Positions 1 through 11,174 of a stretch of DNA of 64,000 nt are shown here, piece by piece. Each line of letters starts with the position of its first letter. Position 1 is the first letter of the stretch. The translations under genes were made by a program, and so were the position numbers. Under the pieces are notes generated by a model, which had not been told where the DNA came from, searched no databases, and saw nothing but the letters and a program-made list of their open reading frames with translations. This DNA comes from Sclerotinia nivalis. Taxonomy: Eukaryota > Ascomycota > Leotiomycetes > Helotiales > Sclerotiniaceae. Where the stretch lies: contig JAPEIS010000005.1 in assembly GCA_029531795.1 (NCBI GenBank), positions 186,001-250,000 on the forward strand, in the 5' to 3' direction.

Positions 1-281
1 AGCAGGCGAATTACAACGGCACGAAAGCAATCGAAAACAGACATAGAAGCTTATAGATGATTTGATAAGGCTAGATCACTTCGTAAAGTGACAGAGCCTT
101 TGAAAGAGTAGTACAAACTATCACAATAAGGGAAAAGGTATATATAGGTTTGATCTATTGTTGTACTACAAAGAAAAGAAGAAGATCAAGGAGGTGACCT
201 GACTATATAGAAGTGAGTGTATGCATGTGTGCCTAAGGCACACATGATCACGTGCAGGTGAAGGGAGATGAACCCGTAACA
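1..281. repeat. Probable end of an LTR-type element, cut by the window edge
   Basis: This stretch is less AT-rich than the LINE that follows. It ends in CCCGTAACA exactly where LINE reverse-transcriptase sequence resumes at the second Asp of its YxDD motif. A CA terminus at the join is what an LTR end inserted in the LINE would give. It holds a perfect palindrome around CATGTGTGCCTAAGGCACACATG-like sequence near 224-246. The other end and the other TSD copy lie outside the window, so LTR versus another element type is not proven. Confidence 0.45.
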
Positions 282-1068
282 GATGATATAACCTTAATCA
301 TATATTCAACAAATTGGAAAAAGAACATTCTTTTCTTCGAAGGAGCAGTTCGGCAAATTTATACTTTAGATGAAAAGAATGTTATTCAATTCGATTTAAT
401 CAAAATAGAATTCATATATTTCTTTATATCCAAATACATCAAAGATGTCCCAATCAAACTTCCAAATTCCGAAATTGTATAATCTTCAACATTAATAAGA
501 TAGTTAGGAATATAATTCGATTCTAATCTCAACTTTAAACAACATATTTCAATCCGAATTATTCAAACTAAAACAATATTTTATCGAATAATTAGATTAA
601 CTAATATAGAAAAAGAGTTCAGTTTTAAAGTATTAAAACAACTATATATAGCTTATATGATTAGTATAGCCGATTATGGGTCAATTATATAATGGAAAAA
701 TCAAGCATTATTCAAAAAGATCCTTTAATCACTTCAGAATCTTGCTTTTCGAAAGATCTTAGGAGTCTTTAAAACCTTACCAATCAAATCAATGGAAATG
801 GAAGTTGTATTATACCTTTCAGAAGTCAGATTAAATGTTGGAATCAGATAATATGTTTTTAGATTATTAAAAATCTCGTTTTCTTATTCAATCAATATAA
901 TCATTCGAAAATTAGTTATCGAAAAAGCAAATCTAAATCTAATAGCAATTCCTTAGAGGAAATTACCAAAACCTATACAATTCGAGAAAATTATGAGTTC
1001 AATTGAAGAAGATTTCGATCTTTTTACTTTAGAGAAGATCGATCATTTTTATTTCTTTTTGTGGAAGA

Positions 1069-1281
1069 TGTCACGGGGTCCCCGTATATGGTATACGGAG
1101 ACCGCTCGGGTTCCGACCCATAGGAGTCGGACCTCGGATAAGTGTAGGCTAGCCCCGGTCGGGGCTAGCGCTACACATAAATGTATTTAAGGAACCGTTC
1201 CTTCTATAGAAACGTAGCTCTTCGAGCTACGTCTTATCAATAAAAGTGATTTCTGTTATCCTGTCTGCTGCCTCCGTGATA
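1069..1281 (+). mobile_element. Solo LTR (same family as the chromovirus at 57329-62966)
   Basis: The 213-bp sequence begins TGTCACGG and ends CCGTGATA. It is flanked by the perfect 5-bp duplication GAAGA (1064-1068 and 1282-1286), and the LINE sequence resumes directly after it. It has the same length as both LTRs of the full element and is the copy with the fewest C-to-T or G-to-A changes, so it is a useful reference for the ancestral LTR. It probably arose by LTR-LTR recombination after insertion into the LINE. Its 3' terminus is TA instead of the usual CA, as in the other two copies. Confidence 0.93.
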
Positions 1282-1294
1282 GAAGAAAGATATT

Positions 1295-1696
1295 TTGTAT
1301 AAAATCAATATTAGCAAATTATTTAAAGAAGAGGCAGTAATTGTTTACAATCTAGTCTTCAAATATAGAGGCAAAAATACTATTATGATTTATATAGATA
1401 CTTCCTTAATTTTGGAAGGAATTGGAGTAGGCATCGGAATCGTTGTTATCTCAACCAATAGCCAAATTTCCTATAAGGAAACTTTTAATATTGGTATAAA
1501 TCAATTGGTATATAATAGAGAGCTTTTTGGAGTCACTAAAGTAATCGAATATGTTAATTCTATAGCCCAATCGGGCAACAAATTCAAAATCTATTCAGAT
1601 AATCAAGCCGGACTATATCGATTGAGAATATCATTCGATGCCTTTGATCAAATTTGCCAAATCAAAGTAATCAAAACAACAAAATCTTTTATATAA
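1295..1696 (+). pseudogene. RNase H domain fragment of LINE A
   Basis: The open stretch encodes an RNase H-like fold: an IYIDTS strand with the first Asp, a GIGVGIGIVV glycine-rich strand, the QLVYNRELFGV helix with its Glu, and IYSDNQAGL with a further Asp. These match the order of acidic residues in LINE RNase H domains and correspond to the same residues in LINE B. Upstream it is cut by the solo LTR and downstream by stop codons. It is not an independent gene. Confidence 0.8.
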
Positions 1697-2663
1697 AAGA
1701 AAACCGAAATCTTATTCAATTGGGTTTCGGGATATACTTCAGTAAAAGGAAACGAACTAATCGATGTTCTGGTAAAAGAAACTACAAAATTAAGATCATC
1801 ATTTAACAAAACTAGTTTTGTTTTTTTAGGAATAGAGATCAAAAGAACAAAAGATTAAAAATAGAAAATCTTCCTCAATTCAATCAATTCAAATTATTCA
1901 AAATCATACCCTTGGAAAATTAATTCGAAAATCGGAACTCCAGAAAACACCAAAAGGAACTATATCAATATCTTATTTTAGTTCAAAATCAGATATGGCT
2001 ACTTCAAATCATATCTAAAACATTTCGGAATTGTATCAAACGATAATTATAGATACAGAAAAAAGGAAACTCTTGATTATCTTCTCTTTAATTGCCCTGT
2101 ATACAAATCATCAAGAAATATACTCAAGAAAAACAATTCTACTTTACGATTAATTATGAAATATCTACTTCATACCAAAACGGGAATCATTAAAACCCTT
2201 GAATTCATTGAAGCAACGAAAATAATCATTAGATTATAATACCTCATTAAACTATAAGAAGAAGAAGAAAAAGAAAAAAATCAATTAAACTCGGTTAGAT
2301 TAATCAAATTTGATCAATTTAATCAATTTAATTAACCAAATTGATCAATTACCCCCCCTTCCTTTTCAAAAAACAATCATTCCAATTTGAATTATATTAC
2401 ATTTCATTTGTTATTTTCCTTATTATATATAATAATATTAATAAAGAGGATTTTTGAACCCCAGAATTAGTTTTCATTTCTCTTACTCAATTAAAAGATA
2501 AAGATCAACTCTATCGATTTAATTTTGTACTTGCTATAATCGCTAGACCAGCATATTACCATTTATTATTTGTTAAAAGTTTATAAAGCTTCTAGCCGTC
2601 TTAGATAGTTTTAGATTCAGTGTAGACGTTAATTAAATCAATCAATCAATCAATCAATCAATC

Positions 2664-4099
2664 CATCATAAAAGAGGATTAAACTTACGTGAAATCATCA
2701 GGTTGTCCATATCCTGAATTTTCGAAAGCCTATATTGATGTATTCTTATTTTCAATTTTCGACGCATAAAAGAATAACTTGAAAAGTTGTTGATGGGGAA
2801 TGAATTTTGAATATCTGTTTTTGTGAATTCTCATCGTTGTCATTCTGATTGATACCTGAACCAAAAGTACGGTGATTATTCAAACTATCAAACCAGTTCT
2901 ATAAAAGGCAAACGATTTTCAAGCCAAATTGATAATTCTATACATCATTTCTGTGCAGCTTCGTATTTGAGCTCTTAGTACCCAATTTGACAGACGCCTG
3001 GGACATTTCCTTGTGCTTCAAAATCTACTTCCTTCCAAAGAGCAACGCACCTGAATCCAAGTCTCTCCCTCTGACACAAACTTATCGCGTGACTGTAGCG
3101 GATATAAATGTCACGGTACTTTTGTATTCCGGATCTCGATACGGGTATAGGATACAGGCATTGGTCGCTTTTGTCGAATCAATCAGGTGGAAATCTCTTT
3201 TCGTGTTCGGCCAAGCATTTCTCTTCGGACCATGTCATGCGAAATATATTGCATTTCTTGCACCAGTAAGGTTTTGTTTTCCAAAATCAAGAACTTTGTC
3301 ATTACATCTCTTCTATTTCAGTCATTTTACCTCTTCAGGTTGATTTTAAGGCTCACAATAGTTTGGTGCTTGAGCAAAGAGCTGGTTTGTATCGGCGTGA
3401 GCTGCTGATGAGTAGCTTAAGGGAGGTAAAATGGGTGGTGTGTAGGTTTGAGGGGGAAGATTCTTTGTCCATCCCAAACCGCTAAAATGGTGAATAATAA
3501 TTATCTCTTATACTACTAATACAGTAAATGGAGGCACAGAAGAAAGATGCTTTCAAGCTTGAGCAGTTGATTCCGTATTTGAGTTATCAAGTATTCGGAA
3601 CAAAAATGAGTTCTGATGTGAATCTTTTTTTGGGCGAAGCTTGTTCAAGATTTAGGAGTAATTAAAAAGTCATCACGCGACCCATCAGTCACATAACAGA
3701 ACTTATATATGCCCGGCCATAGTAATTCTTACTTACAAGGCAAAATCCAAAATGGTGAATCATATTATACTTCGACTCCAGATTGAAAACCAGCGATGTT
3801 TCGCGCATGAACGTTTTAATTTTTCTCTTGCTCCCCTTTTCAATCATTCTTAGCAGCCATATACTATTAGGGTCATTTCACGAAGCTATCAGAAGGAGTC
3901 ACACCGGTTCTTTTGCAAATAATGATACTCATAACATTTTATCATTTTACTCACAACATTTCTCTTAAATACAGCCAGCTTTTCGCAAGAGATTTTTCTC
4001 TTTCTTTTTCCTCTTTTTCCCTATTTCATCAAAGGGCAAGTAAGTCGGAAATATTTCAACATTTAAATTTGCAAAGCACAGAAGTCTCATCATTGCAAA
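2664..4099. other. Spacer between LINE A and the split gene; no gene supported
   Basis: This host-like DNA of normal composition lies between the LINE A tail and the ATG at 4100. An open frame at 2987-3343 has no ATG at its start, no recognisable domain and no clear splice sites. The last part, about 3950-4099, is pyrimidine-rich and is probably the promoter/5' UTR of the split gene. Confidence 0.5.
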
Positions 4100-4913
4100 A
4101 TGTCTTTACATCATTATAAAATGGGGAGTCGTAAAGATGTGATTGATAAGTCTAATGAAAGTGGTCAAAATCATCGCCAAGGTTATAGGACAGGTCAGGC
4201 TGATGTAGCCATTTATGATGGTAGTAGTAGGGGCGGCAGCGCGCGAGAAACCGACTGGGAAGATAGGTATGCCGGTAGTGTGCCGGCAGGGCGTCCTGTG
4301 ATAGGAGGCTATTTTGATCCTGTGAGGTCGACTGACTATACAAGAAACGCCGATAGCGAAGGTCAAGATAGATCCAGTGAGTCCAAATCATCCACTGAAT
4401 TGAAACCGAACGGAAGAATTTGCAAATCTAACGCAATATTAGGACAAGGCCAGCATGTTCCAGACACCAATACCGGAATGCTTAATCCTATCAATCTGCC
4501 AGACACAGACAAGCACCACACACCACCGCATTCATCAGCTAACTTCGTTCTTCCCTCATTCCGCTCAAAGTTTGGCAGAGCTAGTCAATCTCCATACCAT
4601 CCAACTCTCAAATTTGGAGCTCAGGACGATTTCCAGCCAGTTGATCATTCAGAAGACTTCCAATACACCAGTGATAGACAGAACTACCAACCCCCAGCTC
4701 CGATTGAACCACAAAATATCTACCATAGAGAAAACAGGCGCGCGAACAACTCGCAGCTTCCTCCAGTAAGGGACTTAAACTACTCTGAGCTTAGACCTCT
4801 TTCTTCGGTAGAAAGACCCAGAGAAATCAGAGCTTCATCATCTGGGCTGGCGAACAAAAGCCAGTCTCAAGAGATGGATATGCCAAGACAGAATTCGGCC
4901 TATCATGTTTCTT
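4100..4913 (+). pseudogene. 5' half of a host gene split by LINE B
   Basis: The ATG at 4100 opens 271 codons of a hydrophilic, Ser/Gln/Asn/Pro-rich, probably disordered protein. The frame now ends at a TGA supplied by the GATT tail repeat of the inserted LINE. The last residues, YHVS, are repeated at the start of the downstream open frame at 11175-11788, within a 13-bp target-site duplication. The two pieces lie in the same reading frame across the insertion, with a combined length of about 475 codons. No known domain was recognised. There is a related but decayed copy at 13477-14850. The truncated product could still be made, but it would lack the conserved Cys/His-containing C-terminal region. 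Confidence 0.75.
4901..4913. repeat. Target-site duplication of LINE B, left copy
   Basis: TATCATGTTTCTT occurs here and again at 11162-11174, immediately outside the two ends of LINE B. A 13-bp duplication is normal for target-primed reverse transcription. The last base can also be read as part of the tail. Confidence 0.88.
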
Positions 4914-5216
4914 GATTGATTGATTGATTGATTAAATTAACGTCTACACTGAGTCTAAGATTATCTAAGACGGCTAGGAGCTTTATAGGCTTCTAACAAG
5001 TAACAAATGGAGAATTGCTGGTTATATTCGATTGTAGTTAATACAATTTGGGAAGATTGAAGTGGTTTCAATTTACTAATTTTTGAATAAAGAAAATGAA
5101 AACTAATCTTGGGGAACAAAGTCCACCTTACAAATACTCTTGTATATAATAAGAAAAATAATAAATGAAATATGATATAATTCGAAATTAGAACGATTTA
5201 CCCTATATAGAGGGGT

Positions 5217-5290
5217 AAATTGATCAAATTGACTAAATTGACCAAATTGACTAAATTGATCAAATTGATCAAATTGATCCAATTAATTAT
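5217..5290. repeat. Tandem AAATTGAYC repeats in the LINE B 3' UTR
   Basis: About eight imperfect 9-bp units of the form AAATTGATC/AAATTGACT stand in a row. The equivalent part of LINE A (about 2305-2352) has a shorter, diverged version, so the array belongs to the LINE family and not to the host target. Confidence 0.75.
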
Positions 5291-5732
5291 TTTCTTTCAA
5301 TTCATTCTCTTCATTTTTGTTTTTTTGTTTTATATCTTTTTGTATTCTAGTTAGATGTTATGATTTGGTGGTTATTTTTGTTTCTTTGATAAATTCAAGG
5401 GTCTTAATGATTCCTGTTTTGGTGTGAAGTAGGTATTTCATAGTGAGTTGGAAGGTAGGGTTGTTTTTCTTGAATATTCTTTTTGTTGATTTGTATAATG
5501 GGTAATTGAGTAGAAGATGATCAGGAGATTCTTTCTTTTTATATTTATAATTATCATTTGCTGAGATTCCGAATTGTTGTAGGTAAGATTTGAAATATCT
5601 ATAATCGATTTTAAACTGAAACAAAGTATTAATAGAGTTTCTTTTGGTGTTTTCTGAAATTCCGATTTTTGAGTTAATCTTCCAAAGATATATTTTCGAA
5701 TAGGCCGAATTAGATGAATAGAGAAAAATATT

Positions 5733-6671
5733 CTATTCTTCGGATTTCGTTCTTTTGATATCCATTCCTAAGAAGGCAAAACTAGTTTTGTTTGATGATG
5801 ATTTTTGTTTTGTAGTTTCTTTTGCCAAAGTATTGGTTAATTCGTTTCTTTCAATGGAGGTATACTTTGGAATCCAATTAAGGGAGATTTCAGCTCTTTT
5901 TCTAAAAAGAGTTTCTGTAGTTTTGATTATTTTAATTTGGTATATCTGGTTAGGAGCATTAGAAGGTATTTTCAATTGGTATAATCCGGCTTGATTATTT
6001 GAGTAGATTTTGAATTTTTTGCTTAGTTGAGCAATGGAGTTAGTATATTCGATTATTCTAGTAACTCTAAGAAGTTCATTATTGTAGATAAGTTGATTCA
6101 TTTCAATATTGATGATTTCCTGGTATGAAATTTGATCATTCGATAGAATAATTGCAATCCCGATACCAATTCCGATTCTGTTCAAAGTGGATGAAATATC
6201 AGTATATATTGTAATAGTGTTCTTGTATTTGTATTTGAATGTAAGATTATAGATAATTGTAGTATCCTTTTTTGTTAGCTTGCTGATATTGATTTTGTAT
6301 AGAGTATTTCTTTTCCAAGGAGGGAAATGAAAGTGATCGATTTTTTCTAGGGTTAAAGGATCGAAATCTTCTTCGATTGATTTTATGATCTTTTCAAGTT
6401 GAGTAAGTTTCGATAGTTTCCTTTGAGGGGTTGCTATTGTATTTAGAGTTTCCCTTTCGGTAGCTAGTTTGTTTATAATTGTATTGACGGGATGAGAAGA
6501 CGAGATTTTTAACAATCTGAAAGTATATTGTCTGATTCCAGTATTTAATCTGATTTTCGAAGGATATAAAGCAGTTTCTACTTTTATTGGCTTTATTGAT
6601 AAGATTTTGAAGATTCTTAGAATCTTATATAGAATAAGATTCTGAAGTAATTGAAGAGTTTTTTTGAACAA
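5733..6671 (-). pseudogene. RT C-terminus and RNase H region of LINE B
   Basis: This 312-residue open frame covers the end of the RT thumb and the RNase H domain. IYTDISS carries the first Asp, the GIGIGIAIIL strand follows, then QLIYNNELLRV with the Glu, and IYSNNQAGL, where the usual Asp of the SDNQAA-type motif is Asn, as RIP would cause. WIPKYTSIERNELTNTLAKE matches the usual terminal helix in which a His-Gly-Asn-Asp pattern is expected (here Ser-Ile-Glu-Arg-Asn-Glu), so the catalytic residues are partly lost. It is part of the LINE and not a host gene. Confidence 0.85.
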
Positions 6672-6867
6672 AGCTTGATTTTTCTATTAGATGATTGATC
6701 TATAATTAGTTATACTAGTGATATATACTATATAGAACTATCTTAGTGTTTTAGGGCTTAATCCTTTCTCAGTATTAATTAATCTAGTTATTCGATAAAA
6801 TGAAATCTTAACTTGAGTTACTCGAATAGTAATATATTGTTTGAAGTTAAGGCCGGGATCGAATTAT

Positions 6868-7122
6868 TGTGACGATGGTCTTAATTCAAGGCATGATAGA
6901 ATGAATCAATTAATCTATACTAGAGAATAACAAACTACCGTACCAAATACAATAGAGTTGAGCCTTTTATGGTCCCCTCGGAGGGGACCAAAGCCCTAAG
7001 CGAATACAGGATGAAATAAATGAAATAATAACCTGAGGCATTTTGGTCCCTTCGGAGGGGACCAAAAGCCGAAAGAATGGCCTAAGGCATTTATGGCATA
7101 ATAGAATAACAGGATCGTCACA
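6868..7122. mobile_element. 255-bp LTR-like insertion nested in LINE B
   Basis: It begins TGTGACGAT and ends ATCGTCACA, a perfect 9-bp terminal inverted repeat with TG...CA ends. The 5-bp duplication ATTAT flanks it (6863-6867 and 7123-7127). Comparison with LINE A shows an uninterrupted LINE sequence at this point, so the insertion is certain. Inside are two GGTCCCYTCGGAGGGGACC palindromes near 6970-6990 and 7044-7064. The size, ends and TSD length fit a solo LTR. A small non-autonomous DNA element is the alternative. Its base composition is less AT-rich than the surrounding LINE, so it is probably younger. Confidence 0.85.
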
Positions 7123-10100
7123 ATTATATTCCTAACTATTTGATCAATGATAAAGATTGTACAATTTTAGAATTTGGGAGTTTAATTGAAATATCTTTAA
7201 TATATTTGGATATAAAGAAATGTATTAATTTCATTTTTGTTAAATCGAATTGGATAATGTTTTTCTTATTGAAAGTATAAATTTGTTTAGTTATTCTTTC
7301 AAGGAAAAAGATATTCTTTTTCTAATTTGAAGAATGAATAATTATGGTTATATTATCAATATACAAAAGATATTCAATTGAATTCGATTAAAAGAGATCT
7401 CGAATATAGATTAGAAAAAGGATTAATAAAATTAAACTTTCTTGAAGGATTCTGGTATTGATTGGTTTAAAAGTTTCGATTTAATTATCAAACAAAAGTT
7501 TAAATAATCTTTCTTTCAAAAATGATGAGATCTATATAATAAGATTAATTGGAAGATTAAGATTCTTGTAGATATTTAAGAATCGATTCTTGAATATATA
7601 ATCAAAGGCTTTTTTGATATTTAGGAAAAGAGTTAAAGTTTTCTTTTTGTTTTTTGAATTCTTTTCGATTTCGGTAGTAAATAAAATTGTTATATCGATA
7701 ATTGATTTCTTTTATCTTCTATTTATTTGGGAATAATAAAATAGTTTTATTGTTTCAGTAAGGTAATTAAATCTTTAAGCTAATATTCTTTCATTTATCT
7801 TGTCTAAACAATTCAAAAGAACAATAACTCTATATATTTTTGGAATAGAATAATCTAGTTTCGAAGGTTTTTTGAATATAACTTTAATAATTTGTTTCTA
7901 GTAAAAAAGATAATAATCGAGATTAATCAAATTATTGAAAAAAGTAAAGAAAACTTTTGGGATTGCTTTATAAACTCGAATAATGATCTCCTAAATAATT
8001 CCATTTGGATTAAGGATCTTTCCTTTGATTTTAATCGAACAGATATTGAGAAATTCATTTTCAGTAAGATCAAACTATTTTCATTTTTTCGATTATTTAT
8101 ATCCTTTCTATTCAGGTATAATTATATATAAAAGGAAAAGGAAAAGGGTAGATTTGAAAACCAAATATTTTTCTTCAAATGAATTTTCAAGTTGAAAGGG
8201 GCTAAATTGAATATTCAGGATCTTTTCGATTCGAAGATCTTTCGTATATAATATTGCTTTGAAGATTGTTTGAATATCCTTTTTTTCAAGGAATTCATTC
8301 CAATAATTCTTTTTTGCTGTTTTAATAGTTTGAAAATAATGATTCCTTATTGATTGATAAATTTTCTTGAATATATTATCTTCAGAGTATTGTTTAGTAT
8401 TCTTATATATTAATGAAAGTTGTTTATAAAGAACTTTCAATTTTGAAGATCATTAAGGCTTTGTTTTTTTAATCGATTTGGATTTAGATATATTAGTATT
8501 TACTGAATTGATAATAATTCAAATGAATTCCATTATAGTTTTATCTAATATTTATATATATAGGTTTTTGTTAAAAAGAGAATCGAAAGAATCAAATTCT
8601 AAAATAAAGAGATTGAAGTATTCGTTTGAGTTAAGGATTGCTAATATAATTATTTCAATTTCGAAAATTAATACAAATTTGTTTCAATCTGTTAATTTTG
8701 TATTGAATTTTGTTAATAAAACAATATTTGTAGTATAAAATGAAATATCTTTTATTTCAAACAGGATTTCTAAATGATTTGAATCAAGATCAAAAAGAAT
8801 TTGCCAATCAATAATATTGAAGAATATTATTTCAATAACTAATATAAGATCTAAAACACTTGGATTTGTTATATTAGTTCAATAGAAAATACTAATCCCT
8901 AATTCATTAAGAAGAATAAGGTTTTAATCTTCGAACTATTCGGCTAATTGATCAGTATTCGAGCTTTTGTTTGAAAAAGGGTCCTATCAAAAATAATAAA
9001 AGTTGAAGTTTTTTATAAGAATAGTATAATAAGAAAAAGGAGTATTGAAAAGATATCTTTCGATAATATAACCTTTTTTTTTAACTTGATTAGCTTTGTT
9101 ATATATATTGAATAATTGAATTGTATGATTTCCCTAAATGATATTGATAATTTGAATATCTATATCTTTGGGAGAGTTGGGGATTAAGGCTACTAGCAAT
9201 TTGAATTCTTTCGAGATATAGATTATTATACAGGAACGAAGGTTCGAAGGATAATTTGAAAGGAATTGGGAAAAGCTAGAATAAGTAATCAATCTAGTTG
9301 AAGAGTAATCTTTCTCAGAGTTTGAAAGGACCTAAGGTTTTTGAATGATTATAAGATCGATATCGAATTCTAAAGCAAATTGAAAAGTACTTTTGATAGT
9401 TTAAGGATTCTTGTTTAGATTGATTTGAAGAATACGAATATTATTATATAACATTAATTGGATTTCCGAATAGTTGTTTAGTATATTTCGCATGCTTTAA
9501 AGTTAGCTTTATACTTTCCTTTGCAATTAACATATTTGATCATTAAATGCTGATAAGATTTGCTTTTAGCTTGACAAATTAAACAAAAATAATTAACTAT
9601 AGTATAATTATTACTACAAAGTCTATAAACTGAAGGTTTTTTGTAATATAATTTGTTATAATCGAATCCTTAACATTTATTATATTGAAAGGAAGGGATA
9701 AAAGGATAGAATCTTTTAATTCTAACACTAATACCAACAATATATAATCTTTTTTGAATAACTAATTTTGTTTCCTTTTATATAGCAAACATAATTACAA
9801 TTACTCTTTCTTATTGATTAGCTTTTTTAGAAACATTAATAAACCAATAAAGGATACTTATTATAATAAACCTTGAATTAAAGATTTTAATTTTGTTTTT
9901 AATCAAATCCATTCCTTTTGGATCAAAGAATTCCTTGATTGGAATCTTGTGTATAATCACTTTGTACTATAGTTTATCGATTTGAAATCTTTCTGATTCG
10001 AAAATACAATTTCAGATTTCTTTTTTTTTTATAAGGAATTGTATATTGAAAGGATTATTAATGATTAGAATAATATTATTGTTTCTAATTGTAATAATGG

Positions 10101-11161
10101 CCAAAATAACTAATCCATTAATACCAGCCTTTTTGAAGACTTCGTTGATTTTGTTTCTTATATATAATAATATAAAAAAATTAAATTAATAAAGAAATAA
10201 ATTAATAAGGATTAATTGTTTATTAAAAATATTATTTTTTTGTTTTACAAGCTTTTATTTTGTAAAAAAAATTTTGGAAATTATTTTCTATTCTTCTATT
10301 GATTTGGTAACAATAATATAGTTTACTTTATCAATTAGTAAAGTATTTGTTGAAGGAATAATTGATTGATTGGGAAAATTGGAAAGATAATTAACTTGAT
10401 TTTCAATTCTTTTGGTAGCCTTTTCGAAATAAAAGATTTGTAATATAATAATATTCGAAGCTTTTATCAATTTTCCTTTTTCGAAGTATTCACAGAATAT
10501 TTCGATTAGATCTAAGATCTTCGATTATTCTTCGATTTCCTTTTCCAAAGAGACAATTAGAATAAAAAGATCTTTAGCTTTTTGAATAGCTTTTTTTGGT
10601 TTTGTAGAGTTAAATCCTGATTGATTAAATTGTCTGATTCTAGAGTTGATTGATTATCGACAATGTTTGTTATTGATTTTAAAAAAAATCGATTTATCAA
10701 AGAATCGGAATGGATTATCTGAACTGAGAATATCCAATTGGTTTTGCAAATTGAAAGATTGGGTTGGGATAGGATTCAAAAGATTGGGTGATCTTTGTAT
10801 TGTAAAGGGGTTTCTGGATAGAAGGATTGAATCAATAATAGAAAGGCTAAATATTGAAAAACCTAACATCATTATTACTCATGGGAAAGTAAATTCAGGA
10901 AATGATTCAAAGGATTCTTTTATCGGAGAATTCATTATTGAATTTGATAAACAAAAGTTAAGGGAAATTGGAAAGAGTTTTTACGCGAATTTTTGTATAA
11001 ATTTTGTGTTTTGAACAACAACGACAATATCACAACAATTATTGAGCCGATTCATTTGGGAATAATTGGAATGAATTTTGGAAGTATTTCTTTATTAAAT
11101 AAAGGGAAGAACTGGTTGTATTTCGAAGAAATTTTGTTCTTCGAAATTTGTTGTGTGTCTG

Positions 11162-11174
11162 TATCATGTTTCTT
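11162..11174. repeat. Target-site duplication of LINE B, right copy
   Basis: This is the second copy of TATCATGTTTCTT, located at the 5' end of LINE B and at the resumption of the host reading frame. Confidence 0.88.

Larger units (their letters stand above)
282..2663 (+). mobile_element. LINE A: 3' part of a Tad-like non-LTR retrotransposon, RIP-degraded
   Basis: Reading on +, the fragment begins inside the reverse transcriptase (DDITLIIYS, residues after the catalytic YxDD). It runs through the thumb region to an RNase H domain (1295-1696) and a C-terminal His/Cys region with an SPDHLLLN-like counterpart near 2040-2110. It ends in a 3' UTR with a run of AATC repeats (2636-2662). The RT-RNase H order and simple-repeat tail are typical of fungal Tad-clade LINEs. 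It aligns collinearly with LINE B (4914-11161, opposite strand), and the two face each other tail to tail. Frequent TAA/TAG codons and AT bias fit RIP. It is interrupted by a 213-bp solo LTR at 1069-1281. Confidence 0.85.
4914..11161 (-). mobile_element. LINE B: near full-length Tad-like LINE, RIP-degraded
   Basis: Read on the minus strand, the order is as follows. An ORF1 region (about 11100-9500) ends with Cys/His knuckles near 9490-9630 (CLICQAK, H, VNCKGKYKANFKAC). An endonuclease region (about 9480-8450) contains LQINLNKNPKTIKSTFQFALE. The RT linker is at 8440-8108, followed by the RT and then RNase H (5733-6671). A C-terminal HLLLNYPLY segment lies at 5358-5624. A 3' UTR carries AAATTGATC tandem repeats (5217-5290), and a GATT tail ends at 4914. 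Target duplications flank it at 4901-4913 and 11162-11174. A 255-bp LTR-like element is nested at 6868-7122. Stops and frame breaks are spread throughout, so it is not autonomous. Confidence 0.88.

Noticed and set aside
2987..3343. Plus-strand open frame of 118 residues
   Set aside because: It has no ATG at its start, no domain, and no splice context.
10646..11014. Plus-strand open frame inside LINE B
   Set aside because: It lies antisense to the ORF1 region of the LINE; RIP-type AT bias opens frames on the opposite strand.
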